A stretch of DNA of 64,000 nt from Sipunculus nudus (lineage: Eukaryota; Annelida; Sipuncula; Golfingiida; Sipunculidae), in NCBI GenBank assembly GCA_026874595.1, contig CM049318.1, positions 36,723,956 through 36,787,955 on the forward strand, given 5' to 3'. Shown piece by piece: positions 13,230 to 25,067 of this stretch (the first letter of the stretch is position 1; the number at the start of each line of letters is the position of its first letter). The position numbers were made by a program, and so were the translations under genes. The notes below the pieces were generated by a model. It worked only from the letters and a program-made list of their open reading frames with translations. It searched no databases and was not told the origin of the DNA.

Positions 13230-13721
13230 AGGGGCCTAATCACCTATAAAGCATGTTGAATTACCATGAAAAATAGCGTCTCCTCTTTAAAAAAAGTCAA
13301 AGTTTTCCCCTGAAACTGTTGGCTTAATTACTCCTGTACACGAGTGTTAAAACAGTGGACCAAGGTGCGATCACAGGTGTCAACATTTATAAACAGTGCC
13401 CATGGGACTGCCTGGGCCAAAGCATATGTTAATCAGGACATGCCCTGACTGAACTGGCCCCAAAAATGTATTACTTGTTCCCGCTTGCTGAAACATCGCA
13501 TATTATCTGTCGCGCATGCACAAAATCGGACCTCCGGCCACGCGGCCTTGTTAAAGAAAACAGGCACACGTGACTTTGTTTACCAACACGCAAAACCATA
13601 AAAAAAGTGTTACGCAGCTAAAAGCACACTGAGACCGTGTGTTGGAATTGTGTTGCCTGAAAACTTTTGTATAAATCAAACGTGAACTGATGATGTTAAA
13701 GAATAAGTATAATATTTCCCT
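13230..13721. mobile_element. TTAA-flanked MITE (AGGGG...CCCT)
   Basis: TTAA at 13226-13229 and 13722-13725 brackets an element beginning AGGGGCCTAATCACC and ending AATATTTCCCT. The symmetric ends TTAAAGGG/CCCTTTAA fit piggyBac-type TTAA insertion. There is no open frame of note. The assignment rests on the ends only. Confidence 0.5.
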
Positions 13722-13984
13722 TTAACACAGTTATATTCTTAGCGATAATTCTTTCTCCATCCTTCGACTAGCCAGCTGGACGCCAGCAGGACACAAATCA
13801 TAACTTTGAACGTTACTGATTAATATCAAGACAGGTCCATGTGAATTTTTTTTTAACCCGACAATAAGGTCACCAGTTACGTGGTCGCTAGTTCCGTGAT
13901 TAAAGAACACGGTTTCGAGCACCCCGGGTCTGGCTTTTCTCAATGTGTAATACATATGAACCAAACTTGATCATAAAACTGAAA

Positions 13985-14029
<45 letters not shown>

Positions 14030-14033
14030 ATAA
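13985..14033. repeat. (TA)n microsatellite
   Basis: An almost pure TA run of about 45 bp with one interruption. Confidence 0.9.
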
Positions 14034-14139
14034 TTTTTACATGTTCCATTTCAGCATGCAAAATTAGGTCTTCCTTCCAATCGGGGGAGACATCACATAT
14101 AGTATTTGGTCTGTCGTCATCTGTTTCATTTCTTGTGAA

Positions 14140-14810
14140 CACAATATAACTTTTGAACGACTCACTATTTTTTATGAAATTTGAAATTTAAATTGTTTCT
14201 TCCAATATCTCGGGCGAGTTTGAAAATCGGTGACCTTGACCGTCAACATCCAGGTCAAATATACCAAAATATAATTTTTTTTATGAACCCAACACATTTC
14301 TTTAAGAATCGCATATATTTTTTCTTAAAATTTGAAACGCTAATTGTTTGAACCAAGTTCTTTTACGAGCTAGAAACTGAATTTGATATGTGAAATGTTT
14401 CTACCGAAATCACAGGAGGGTTTGAAAACCGGTGACCTTGACCTTCATCTTCTAGGTCAACTCAGCAGAAATAGAAATATTTGGTTGACGCTCACTTTTG
14501 AACTACTCAATATATTTTCATGAAATTTGATACATGAAATGTTTCTAGAAAAATCTCAGAAGTATTCGGAAACTTGTGACCTTGACCTTCATCTTCAAGG
14601 TCGAATCAGCCGAAATAGAAAATATTTGTTAACACTGTAACTTTTGAATCACTCAGCATATTTTATGAAATCAACTCGTGAAATGTTTCTACCAAAATCT
14701 CGGAAGTGTTCAAAAGCCGTGGCCTTGACCTTCATCTTCAAGGTGAAATCAGCCGGAATAGAAATTATTTGTGAATGCTTTGACTTTTGAAGTAGTCCTT
14801 CGAGAAATTA
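14140..14810. repeat. AGGTCA/TGACCTTGACC repeat array, second copy of the 2510 family
   Basis: About five degenerate units of 115-125 bp, each with TGACCTTGACCTTCATCTTC, AAATCAGCCGAAATAGAA, AACTTTTGAA and ATGTTTCTACCAAAATCT. The order of phrases is the same as at 2510-2960. A degraded GTCCGTCC head follows at 14887-14950. Confidence 0.7.
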
Positions 14811-15757
14811 AGGAAAACCTCATGACATTTGCATTAAATCATATTATTACACTTCAAGACTGCCTATTCTTGAGGCATATATGAGTATTTTTAGCTAAGT
14901 TGACTATAAGATCTTTGTCCATGGGCTGTCTTGCCGTCCGTCCCTTAAAATCTGAAATTTGGCATACTGTCAGATGTCCCAAAGATCTGATACCAAACCG
15001 AAAAATGGGTCACTGAGACTTCGTTCCTTTGAGATATAAAGGAAATATACTTCAAGACTGCGCACTATGAAAAGCACTGGTGTTGTTTCATTAGGTGTTG
15101 CATAACTATTCGTGCATGTATATTCTACGAACTTGACAGAAATTAGGTCAGAATTACTTAATTTATAAAAGTTATGGGCCCAAACATAATGCACTTTGAG
15201 AGAAACAATAAGGAAAGATATTTACACACTTAACATAACACTTTTTGTCAGAAATAAAATTTTATTTAATCAAAATTAAATTGTATACCGGAAATTAGAT
15301 CTGAGTTTTGTAATTGTTTTAAATTATTAGCATAACTTTAAAATCAGTACCTTAAATGTAACCCAACTTTGACCATGGCACTTTTTTCCTGTAAGTACTG
15401 TAGATTCAATTTTCACAGCATGTACACATAACTATTTAATCTGTTAAACCGGCCCTGTGAAAGATGTGTCAAATCCGTTCTGATTAATAATGGTTTATCT
15501 TTAGCCATCTCGCATACTCAGTGCTATAAATCTATCCATTGTCATGACGATCACATGATAATTGTCCACGAAGTGTTTTTTGTTTGCTTTTTAATGCCGG
15601 ATACCTGGAATTGCTGTGCAAGTCAGCACCCTTATTAGTTAAACTATAATAGTATTGCCACATCATATGGTGCTTGAATCCCGTTTGCATACACATCAAG
15701 GCATAGTTTTTCTAATGTGCACAGTCGTCCATCTTTCGTGACTCGACGAGGAGCATC
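14811..15757. other. Upstream flank of precursor gene A
   Basis: A degraded copy of the GTCC-head repeat occupies about 14887-15190. After 15240 the sequence looks unique. TATAAA occurs at 15525-15530, about 230 bp before the start codon, and is a possible core promoter if the 5' UTR is long. No second upstream exon is evident. Confidence 0.35.
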
Positions 15758-16154
15758 ATGAGGCTTAGGGGGTTCTTCTCTGCCTGTTTTCTCGCACTTG
15801 CAATCCTCTCATGTGCTTGTAACCATGGTTACCAAAAGAGAACAGCTCAAGTTGATTGGTTTCTCCAGGAACCCGAGATCAGAAGAAACTTTTCCCCAGT
15901 TGATGATGCACCTGAAAATTCTGACGAAGCGGAAAGACTGGTCCGAGAGGAAGGAGACAGTGATGACAGTGATGGTGGCGAGAAAACGAGAGGTGATCCT
16001 GATACTGATGACGATGCTGAGGGAGATTGGGATGATAAAGATGAAGATGCTGAAGCAGAGGGTGAAGATCCAGACGATGATGCTGGCGACGATGATGACA
16101 GGAACGCCCTTGATACTTTAAAAAATCTCCATCAGGGACATGTCCATGCTACGG
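15758..16154 (+). CDS. Gene A exon 1: signal peptide and acidic propiece
   Basis: 132 codons plus one nucleotide. Basic N-terminus MRLRG, hydrophobic core, then Cys residues at the likely cleavage region. The acidic stretch includes DDDAEGDWDDKDEDAEAEGE and DDDAGDDDD. An overlapping open frame at 15798-16121, one base out of register, is a by-product of the GAT/GAC/GAA codon run. Confidence 0.82.
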
Positions 16155-16685
16155 GTTAGTCTATGCCGGATACCTGGAATACCTAATTCCACCTAACAGA
16201 TAATTTCAAGTTCTTAACATTCTTCTGTTACTGTGGATTTTGTATGTTTGTTTACCATCACGTTTTCGAATTTTCCATTTAAAAGTGATTCTCGGGATGT
16301 TTGTTAATTTTGACAGTCTTAATGACTTCAACGGTTCGTCTTCTTTTACTTCAACTGTTAAATTTTGAATGTATTAACGGTATGACTGTGGAAAATTTCT
16401 ATTTTCTTTGAATAATTAAACCATAGTCATGAGAAAAAAAAGCATGAGAGACAGGCAGACAGACAGATATGCAGAGAAGAGATAGACAGAGAGAGATAGA
16501 CAGCCAGAGAGGGTGAGAAAGAAGCATAGGGAGACAGATAGACAGAGAACAGACAGACCGAGGTAGATAAAAAGAAAGACAACCAGAGAGGGGGAGAGAT
16601 CAGAAGGAGACAGCTAGACGGTCAGACAGACCGAGAGGGGGAGAGAACAGAAAGGGAGACCGATAGACAGACATATATAGACAGT

Positions 16686-16755
<70 letters not shown>

Positions 16756-17035
16756 AAAGAGAGACAGCTAGCCAAACAGACAAACAGACAGACAGAGAGG
16801 GGGAGAGAACAGAAAGGGAGACAGATAGACAGATAGATATAGACAGCTAGAAAGACAGACAGACAGACAGAGAATAGACAGAGAGAGAGAGATGGAGAGA
16901 CAGCCAGAGAGGGATGAGAGAACAGAAAGAGAGAGAGCTAGATAGACGGACAAACAGACAGGCAGAGAGGGGGAGATAAGAGAAGGGGAGACAGATAGAC
17001 AGACAGATATAGAAAGCTGGACAGACAGACAGAGG

Positions 17036-17092
<57 letters not shown>

Positions 17093-17466
17093 CAGACAGA
17101 CAGATAGGGAGAGAGAACATAAAGAGAGACATCTAGACAGACAGACGAACAAACAGACAGGGAACAGTCAGACAGATAGACAGACAGAGAGGGGCAGAGA
17201 AAACAGAGAGAGGGAGACAGCTATAGACAGACATATACAGACAGACACATAGACGGAATTCAGGAGACGAAATTGACAATTTGTCATTTATTATTTCAGC
17301 GACACATGATGCCGTGACTCACAGGGTAAAGCACAGAAGTAAGCGTTGGCTAGGCTTGGTCGCCCGTCTGGTTGTCAGGGTACTTCCCAGGGTGATTAAG
17401 CATGCAGCCAGACGTCGCAGGGATTGTCGTCGACGTCGGTTCTGGAGAAGAAGATGCCGACGTTAA
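15758..17466 (+). CDS. Secreted acidic-propiece/Arg-rich peptide precursor, gene A (two exons)
   Basis: Exon 1 is 15758-16154 and exon 2 is 17300-17466, giving 564 nt or 187 residues plus stop. The donor GTTAGT at 16155 and acceptor TTATTTCAG before 17300 give a phase-1 junction coding Ala. The start is the only ATG before a clear signal peptide (residues 1 to about 20, LALAILSCAC). An NHGYQKR motif and a strongly Asp/Glu-rich propiece (roughly residues 47-120) follow. Exon 2 encodes RSKR, a furin-type site, then a 39-residue C-terminal peptide: WLGLVARLVVRVLPRVIKHA, an Arg-rich tail with AARRRR, and two Cys. It has 16 Arg, 1 Lys and 1 Asp, so the net charge is about +16. I infer a secreted antimicrobial-type peptide released by proprotein convertase. 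A shell-matrix or other acidic secreted protein is the main alternative. A paralogue is at 55984-57704. Confidence 0.8.
16155..17299 (+). other. Gene A intron, 1145 bp, with GACA/GAGA microsatellites
   Basis: From about 16440 to 17250 the intron is built of GACA, GATA and GAGA tetranucleotide and dinucleotide runs, including pure (GA)n at about 16686-16751 and 17039-17089. The open frames of Ser/Leu/Val repeats on the minus strand here are translation of this low-complexity DNA. The intron of gene B has the same composition in the same place. Confidence 0.85.
17300..17466 (+). CDS. Gene A exon 2: cleavage site and cationic peptide
   Basis: 55 codons including TAA. A short linker (ATHDAVTHRVKH) is followed by RSKR, then WLG and an amphipathic segment with one Pro. 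The tail places Cys in RRDCRRRR and RRRC, which could pair as a single disulfide or form dimers. Position and phase match gene B exon 2 exactly. Confidence 0.85.
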
Positions 17467-17746
17467 ATAACCATTCATTCTGCCAAGCGGATCCAAACTT
17501 ATGACTTTTAGTTACATATAGGTCACGTCATCCTAACAAGTATTCTATATAAACATCTGACATTTTCTGTTATTGCTAGAGTATGAACAATAATTAAAAG
17601 GCGAATGTCGCACGATATGTTAAATAGAAATACTGCGTGAGAGTTTCGGACCAGCATATTTGTTTGTAAAATTTCAATTGCTCTGCTAAGACAACTCAAC
17701 ATCCATCATGTTGAATTAACACCATAAAACTTTTACAGGCATTTAA

Positions 17747-18059
17747 GGCCAAAAAGGTTGGGTTCTCAGAAACTTTTTTTTTACCTTTGATGACGTATGT
17801 TTTGATAATAATATCAAATGATCAGTGAAACGCATGATAATAATAGCTTTGTTAATAACGCATGATAGATAATTGTTTTGTTAGCACTACATAACAATGG
17901 AATTCTGATCAAAATTGTATTATTTTATCTTCCTTAAAGACATGTCCGAGCGGCTAGAGCTCAGAATTGGTAAGTTTTTATTGAAAATAAAAATAAAATT
18001 TTTTGATGCGGTGGGTTAAAATTGACGCGCGGTGAATGAGAACCATAGTTTTTTTGGCC
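17747..18059. mobile_element. TTAA MITE with 24-bp inverted ends (GGCCAAAAA...), copy 1
   Basis: TTAA at 17743-17746 and 18060-18063. The left end GGCCAAAAAGGTTGGGTTCT and the right end ATAGTTTTTTTGGCC are inverted copies, with GGTTCTCA facing TGAGAACC inside. It is 313 bp with no transposase. A second copy at about 35127-35462 shares the interior phrase CCGGCTAGAGCTCA (here CGGCTAGAGCTCAG). Likely piggyBac-type non-autonomous. Confidence 0.78.
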
Positions 18060-18294
18060 TTAACCGAATAAGAATATGGCTTTTTTGCTCGGCCAGATGT
18101 CGTGACGTCCGTCCGTCGTCGGTATGTTAGCAATGTTTTACAGAATGACTTTACAGTTTCTCAAGAAATTTTTTACACCTATATGTTAGACTAAGTGGAA
18201 TATATTAACACAGCTTGCTGGCTTTTCCTTTTTCAAAGGCGATGGAAGGGAATAATTATAAAAAAATAATTAAATTCAAGGCATGCGACACTTA

Positions 18295-18306
18295 CCGCTC
18301 TCGTTG
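18295..18306 (-). repeat. Inverted fragment of the satellite monomer
   Basis: CCGCTCTCGTTG is the reverse complement of the core CAACGAGAGCGG of the satellite that starts about 33 bp downstream. Confidence 0.6.
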
Positions 18307-18338
18307 AACTATTTCTTTGCCCTGTGCTAGAAATTTTG

Positions 18339-21300
18339 AAATCAGACCAACGAGAGCGGGTATCTCGGTGTAATCAGACCAACGAGAGCGGGTGTCTCGG
18401 TGTAATCAGACCAACGAGAGGGGATGTCTCGGTGTAATCAGACCAACGAGAGCGGGTATCTCGGTGTAATCAGACCAACGAGAGCGGGTGTCTCGGTGTA
18501 ATCAGACCAACGAGAGGGGATGTCTCGGTGTAATCAGACCAACGAATACGGGTGTCTCGGTGTAATCAAACCAACGAGAGGGGATATCTCGGTGTAATCA
18601 GACAAACGAGGGGGGGGGGGGGAGGGGGTGTCGCGGTGTAATCAGACCATTGAGAGCGGGTGTCTCGTTGTAATCAGACCAAAGATAGCGGGTGTCCTAT
18701 TGTAATCAGACCAACGAGAGCAGGTGTCTCAGTGTAATCAGCCCAACGAGAGCGGGTGTCTCGGTGTAATCAGACCAACGAGAGCGGATGTCCTTGTATA
18801 ACCAGACCAACGAGAGCGGGTGCTTCGGTGTGATCAGACCAACGAGAGTGGGAGTCTCAGTGTAATCAGACCAACGAGAGCGGGTGTCTTGGTGTAATCA
18901 GCCCTACGAGAGCGGATATGTCGGTGTAATCAGGCCATAAGAACGGGTGTCTCGGTGTAATGAGACCAACGAGAACGGATGTCTTGGTGTTATTAGACCA
19001 ACGAGAGCGGTAGTTCTGGTATAATCAGATCAACGGGAGGGGATGTCTCGGTGTAATCAGACAAACGAGGGGGGGGGGGGGGTGTCTCGTTGTAATCAGA
19101 CCAACGAGAGCGGGTGTCTCGGTGTAATCAGGCCAACGAGAGCGGAAGTCCTGGTTTAATCAGCCCTACGAGAGGTTATGTCTCGGTGTAATCAGACCGA
19201 CGACCGACGAGAGCGGGTGTCTCGGTGTAATCAGACCAACGAGAGCGGATGTTCTTGTATAACCAGACCAACGATAGCCGGTGTTTTGGTGTAATCAGAC
19301 CAACGAGAGCAGGTGTCTCAGTGTAATCAGACCAACGAGAGCGGATGTCTTGTATAACCAGACCAACGAGAGCCGGTGTTTTGGTGTAATCAGACCAACG
19401 AGAGCAGGTGTCTCAGTGTAATCAGACCAACTAAAGCAGGTGTCTTGGTGTAATCAGGCCAACGAGAGCGGTTGTGTCGGTGTAATCAGACCAACTAAAG
19501 CGGGTGTCTTGGTGTAATCAGGCCAACGAGAGCGGGTGTGTCGGTGTAATCAGGCCAACGAGAACGGGTGTCTCGGTGTAATCAGACTAACGAGAGCGGG
19601 CGTCTCGGTGAAATCAGACCAACGAGAGCGGTTGTCTCGGTGTAACCAGACCAACGAGAGCGGGTGTCTCGGTGTAATCAGACCAACGAGAGCGGGTGTC
19701 TTGGTGTAATCAGCCCAACGAGAGCGGATGTGTCGGTGTAATCAGGCCACAAGAACGGGTGTCTCGGTGTGATGAGACCAACGAGAACGGGTGTCTTGGT
19801 GTAATTAGACCAACGAGAGCGGTAGTCCTGGTGTAATCAGATCAACGGGAGGGGGTGTCTCGGTGTAATCAGATCAACGGGAGGGGGTGTCTAGGTGTAA
19901 TCAGACCAACGAAAGCAGATGTCCTTGTATAACCAGACCAACGAGAGCGGGTGCTTCGGTGTAATCAGACCAACGAGAGCGGGTGTCTCGGTGTAATCAG
20001 ACCAACGAGAGCGGGTGTCTTGGTGTAATCAGCCCTACGAGAGCGGATATGTCGGTGTAATCAGGCCATAAGAACGGGTGTCTCGGTGTAATGAGACCAA
20101 CGAGAACGGATGTCTTGGTGTTATTAGACCAACGAGAGCGGTAGTCCTGGTATAATCAGATCAACGGGAGGGGATGTCTCGGTGTAATCAGACAAACGAG
20201 GGGGGGGGGGGTGTCTCGTTGTAATCAGACCAACGAGAGCGGGTGTCTCGGTGTAATCAGGCCAACGAGAGCGGAAGTCCTGGTTTAATCAGCCCTACGA
20301 GAGGGGATGTCTCGGTGTAATCAGACCGACGACCGACGAGAGCGGGTGTCTCGGTGTAATCAGACCAACGAGAGCGGATGTTCTTGTATAACCAGACCAA
20401 CGATAGCCGGTGTTTTGGTGTAATCAGACCAACGAGAGCAGGTGTCTCAGTGTAATCAGACCAACGAGAGCGGATGTCTTGTATAACCAGACCAACGAGA
20501 GCCGGTGTTTTGGTGTAATCAGACCAACGAGAGCAGGTGTCTCAGTGTAATCAGACCAACTAAAGCAGGTGTCTTGGTGTAATCAGGCCAACGAGAGCGG
20601 TTGTGTCGGTGTAATCAGACCAACTAAAGCGGGTGTCTTGGTGTAATCAGGCCAACGAGAGCGGGTGTGTCGGTGTAATCAGGCCAACGAGAACGGGTGT
20701 CTCGGTGTAATCAGACTAACGAGAACGGGTGTCTCGGTGTAATCAGCTCAACGAGAACGGGTGTCTCGGTGTAATCAGACCAACGAGAGCGGGCGTCTCG
20801 GTGAAATCAGACCAACGAGAGCGGGTGTCTCGGTGTAACCAGACCAACGAGAGCGGGTGTCTCGGTGTAATCAGACCAACGAGAGCGGGTGTCTTGGTGT
20901 AATCAGCCCAACGAGAGCGGATGTGTCGGTGTAATCAGGCCACAAGAACGGGTGTCTCGGTGTAATGAGACCAACGAGAACGGGTGTCTTGGTGTAATTA
21001 GACCAACGAGAGCGGTAGTCCTGGTGTAATCAGATCAACGGGAGGGGGTGTCTCGGTGTAATCAGATCAACGGGAGGGGGTGTCTAGGTGTAATCAGACC
21101 AACGAAAGCAGATGTCCTTGTATAACCAGACCAACGAGAGCGGGTGCTTCGGTGTAATCAGACCAACGAGAGCGGGTGTCTCGGTGTAATCAGACCAACG
21201 AAAGCAGATGTCCTTGTATAACCAGACCAACGAGAGCGGGTGCTTCGGTGTAATCAGACCAACGAGAGTCGGATTCTCAGTGTAATCAGACCAACGAGAG

Positions 21301-23404
21301 CGGGTGTCTTGGTGCAATCAGCCCTACGAGAGTGGATGTGTCGGTGTAATCAGGCCACAAGAACGGGTGTCTCGGTGTAATCAGACAAACGAGGGGGGGG
21401 GGGGGGGGGGTGTCTCGTTGTAATCAGGCCAACGAGAGCGGGAGTCCTGGTTTAATCAGCCCTACGAGAGGGGGTGTCTCGGTGTAATCAGACCGACGAG
21501 AGCGGGTGTCTCGGTGTAATCAGACCAACGAGAGCCGGTGTTTTGGTGTAATCAGTCCAACGAGAGCAGGTGTCTCAGTGTAATCAGACCAACTAAAGCG
21601 GGTGTCTTGGTGTAATCAGGCCAACGAAAACGGGTGTCTCGGTGTAATCAGACTAACGAGAACGGGTGTCTCGGTGTAATCAGCTCAACGAGAACGGGTG
21701 TCTCGGTGTAATCAGACCAACGAGAGCGGGTCTCTCGGTGTAAAAAGACCAACGAGAGCGGGCGTCTCGGTGAAATCAGACCAACGAGAGCGGGAGTCTC
21801 GATGTAACCAGACCAACGAGAGCAGGTGTCTCGGTGTAATCAGACCAACGAGAGCGGATGTTCTTGTATAACCAGACCAACGAGAGCCGGTGTTTTGGTG
21901 TAATCAGACCAACGAGAGCAGGTGTCTCAGTGTAATAAGACCATCGAGAGCGGATGTCTTGTATAACCAGACCAACGAGAGCCGGTGTTTTGGTGTAATC
22001 AGACCAACGAGAGCAGGTGTCTCAGTGTAATCAGACCAACTAAAGCTGGTGTCTTGGTGTAATCAGGCCAACGAGAGCGGGTGTGTCGGTATAATCAGGC
22101 CAACGAGAACGGGTGTCTCGGTGTAATCAGACTAACGAGAACGGGTGTCTCGGTGTAATCAGCTCAACGAGAACGGGCGTCTCGGTGTAATCAGACCAAC
22201 GAGAGCGGGTCTCTCGGTGTAAACAGACCAACGAGAGCGGGCGTCTCGGTGAAATCAGACCAACGAGAGTGGGAGTCTCGGTGTAACCAGACCAACGAGA
22301 GCGGGTGTCTCGGTGTAATCAGACCAACGAGAGCGGGTGTCTTGGTGTAATCAGCCCAACGAGAGCGGATGTGTCGGTGTAATCAGGCCACAAGAACGGG
22401 TGTCTCGGTGTAATGCGACCAACGAGAACGGGTGTCTTGGTGTAATTAGACCAACGAGAGCGGTAGTCATGGTGTAATCAGATCAACGGGAGGGGGTGTC
22501 TCGGTGTGATCAGATCAACGGGAGGGGGTGTCTCGGTGTAATCAGACCAACGAGAGGGGGTGTCGATGTAATCAGACAAAAGGGGGGGGGGGATGTCTCG
22601 GTGTAATCAGCCCAACGAGAGCGGGTGTCTCGGTGTAATCAGACCAACGAAAGCGGATGTCCTTGTATAACCAGACCAACGAGAGCGGGTGCTTCGGTGT
22701 AATCAGACCAACGAGAGTCGGAGTCTCAGTGTAATCAGACCAACGAGAGCGGATGTCTTGGTGTAATCAGCCCTACGAGAGCGGATGTGTCGGTGTAATC
22801 AGGCCACAAGAACGGGTGTCTCGGTGTAATCAGACAAACGAGGGGGGGGGGGGGTGTCTCGTTGTAATCAGACCAACGAGAGCGGGTGTCTCGGTGTAAT
22901 CAGGCCAACGAGAGCGGAAGTCCTGGTTTAATCAGCCCTACGAGAGGGGGTGTCTCGGTGTAATCAGACCGACGAGAGCGGGTGTCTCGGTGTAATCAGA
23001 CCAACGAGAGCCGGTGTTTTTGGTGTAATCAGACCAACGAGAGCAGGTGTCTCAGTGTAATCAGACCAACTAAAGCGGGTGTCTTGGTGTAATCAGGCCA
23101 ACGAGAACGGGTGTCTCGGTGTAATCAGACTAACGAGAACGGGTGTCTCGGTGTAATCAGCTCAACGAGAACCGGTGTCTCGGTGTAATCAGACCAACGA
23201 GAGCGGGTCTCTCGGTGTAAACAGACCAACGAGAGCGGGCGTCTTGGTGAAATCAGACCAACGAGAGCGGGAGTCTCGGTGTAACCAGACCAACGAGAGC
23301 GGGTGTCTTGGTGTAATCAGCCTAACGAGAGCGGGTGTGTCCGTGTAATCAGGCCAACGAGAGCGGGTGTGTCGGTGTAATCAGACCAACGAGATCGGGT
23401 GTCT
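18339..23404. repeat. 32-bp satellite/minisatellite array, about 158 monomers
   Basis: Head-to-tail monomers of 32 bp: a half containing ATCAGACCAACGAGAGC followed by a half GGGTGTCTCGGTGTA. Monomers vary at a few positions. Higher-order copies are visible: a block containing GGCCATAAGAACGGGTG recurs at 18.92 and 20.05 kb, one containing GACCGACGACCGACGAG recurs at 19.20 and 20.33 kb (spacing about 1.13 kb), and later copies are spaced about 1.19 and 1.45 kb. Several monomers carry G runs. There are no unique spacers, so this is not a CRISPR array. A 77-codon minus-strand frame inside it is an artefact of repetition. Confidence 0.95.
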
Positions 23405-23410
23405 GCATGC

Positions 23411-24444
23411 CAATCTGCATGCCATTAAAACGAAGTGCAAAATGAACGGGGTACTAGTGTACTGTTATTATAGGGAATAATACGTAGTAATCTTACATCT
23501 CCATGATAATAAAAATACACGTAACATTTGTTCCTGCTAAATATCCTGCTACAATCGTGGCCTTATCCATCCTTTCCTACCAACATGCCAACTGCCTGCG
23601 TAGCGGTTGTCAACTTAGTCCTGGTCTACTAAGCCGAGTTGCTGTCTCTGCTAGGACGGTATGCCTTCACCCCCCTTTCGTGTGTGTATGTTTTTATGTT
23701 TGTTCAAACATTACATATGTAATCATGAACGGAATCTCATAAAATTTCCAGGCAATTCCGGGAATGAGCCAATGGAGAATCGATAGATATTCGTGCGGAT
23801 CCGGTGCATGATCCGGATTTAAAAAAAAGTCATCTAAGCATATTCTCAAATGTACAGGTACGAATTAATCTTGGAATATGGGGGAATAAGTGAACATTAA
23901 CATGATTTTAGGAGCATCCCACCATAGAGACTCTCACATGGCGGAGGCTTGCATTCCTTTGAATGCAGATTTGAGGTTTTAAATGGAATAGTTGATATGC
24001 AAAAGACTCCAGCAGGAATCACGTCTTTCAGGCTGAGATGTTTCTACATTTATCATTAGATATATTACAAATATGTTCTTTCTTCCTTCGATATTACGGA
24101 AACGAACGTTTAGTGCAAGTTTTCGATAACTTATATTCACGTTACGTAATATGAATTGCATGAAAGGAATACTGGTTGCTAGAAGACAAAGAAAACCAGT
24201 ACAAGTCAAGGTAGAGCCAATTTGTTAACAGAGTGCTTCATTTGATAATTACTTAAAACCTTCCATGTAGAAGCTGTACTTTATTTAGATCAACAGACAT
24301 GTTTAATATGCCGCAAAAATGTGAACATTATATACCTAGATATGTTTTTCTTCAAAGAGCCTATGAATGCGCTATCACAGATTTTCCGGATTTTTACTTT
24401 TCATTAAATTTTGTCAATGACGAGTTTAGATCCTTCTGGGAAAA
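23411..24444. other. Intergenic with scattered dispersed-repeat pieces
   Basis: Part of 23760-23960 (GATCCGGTGCATGATCCGGA, GGCGGAGGCTTGCATTCC) belongs to repeat family D in inverted orientation relative to 24445-24750. Together they resemble a long inverted repeat around an AT-rich centre. No gene is recognised. Confidence 0.4.
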
Positions 24445-24750
24445 AAAATATTTCAAACTAGAAATCTGCATTCTTATGAATGCAAACCTCCGCAATTCAC
24501 TTGTTTGGTACATATTCCCGGGTTCCTTCGTGCATAAGTGACTGTACATTTGTGAATATTCCTTAATGACGCTCCTTGATCCGGATCATGTTCCGGATCC
24601 ACAACAAAATCTAAATCGGTTCTTCATTGCCCCATTCCCGAAATGCCCTGAAAATGTCATGAGATTCCGTTCATGATTACGTGAGTTATGTTGTGAACAA
24701 ACACACACGAACGGGATGAACGCATACCCTCCCGGCGGAGGCAAAAAGAG
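24445..24750. repeat. Dispersed repeat family D, copy 2
   Basis: AACTAGAAATCTGCATTCTT, GATCCGGATCATGTTCCGGA, CCATTCCCGAAATGCCCTGA, GATTCCGTTCATGATTACGT and a terminal CCTCCCGGCGGAGGCAAAAA. It ends with a small GGCGGAGG palindrome. Shared with 9195-9540 and 35056-35552. Confidence 0.7.
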
Positions 24751-25067
24751 GACGGATGAAAGAAAGACTAATGTTGCAGTGTATCAATTCAGGTTTAAAG
24801 TAATTGTGGAAAAGAGAGAACGCACTGCATTTTGGAGCATCGGGTGCTGTTTAAATTTCACATAAGAGGATTTAAAGGAATTGAAAACCAATCCTCGATA
24901 CATATTTAAGCTGATTAAACGAGGTCCGAATTAGAAAGCGAATGCTGCAACGCAGTAGTTTCTGGAAGTATCTCATGTTTTTTTAATTAAATACATAAAA
25001 CAATAAATCACCATTAAGAACTTAACAAAAATTTCATTTTCGTGTCCGTTTTTTATTTAATTATTTA

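Noticed and set aside
15798-16121. 107-codon overlapping frame in gene A exon 1
   Set aside because: Out-of-frame reading of the acidic codon run; lacks signal peptide and splice agreement.
16768-17152. Ser/Leu/Val-rich minus-strand frames resembling membrane peptides
   Set aside because: Low-complexity GACA/GAGA DNA inside the gene A intron.
21084-21317. 77-codon minus-strand frame with repeated RWSDYTE words
   Set aside because: Translation of the 32-bp satellite; the period is not a multiple of three and the frame closes quickly.
18339-23404. CRISPR-like direct-repeat array
   Set aside because: Monomers are contiguous with no unique spacers, the context is eukaryotic, and there are no cas genes. 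It is a satellite.
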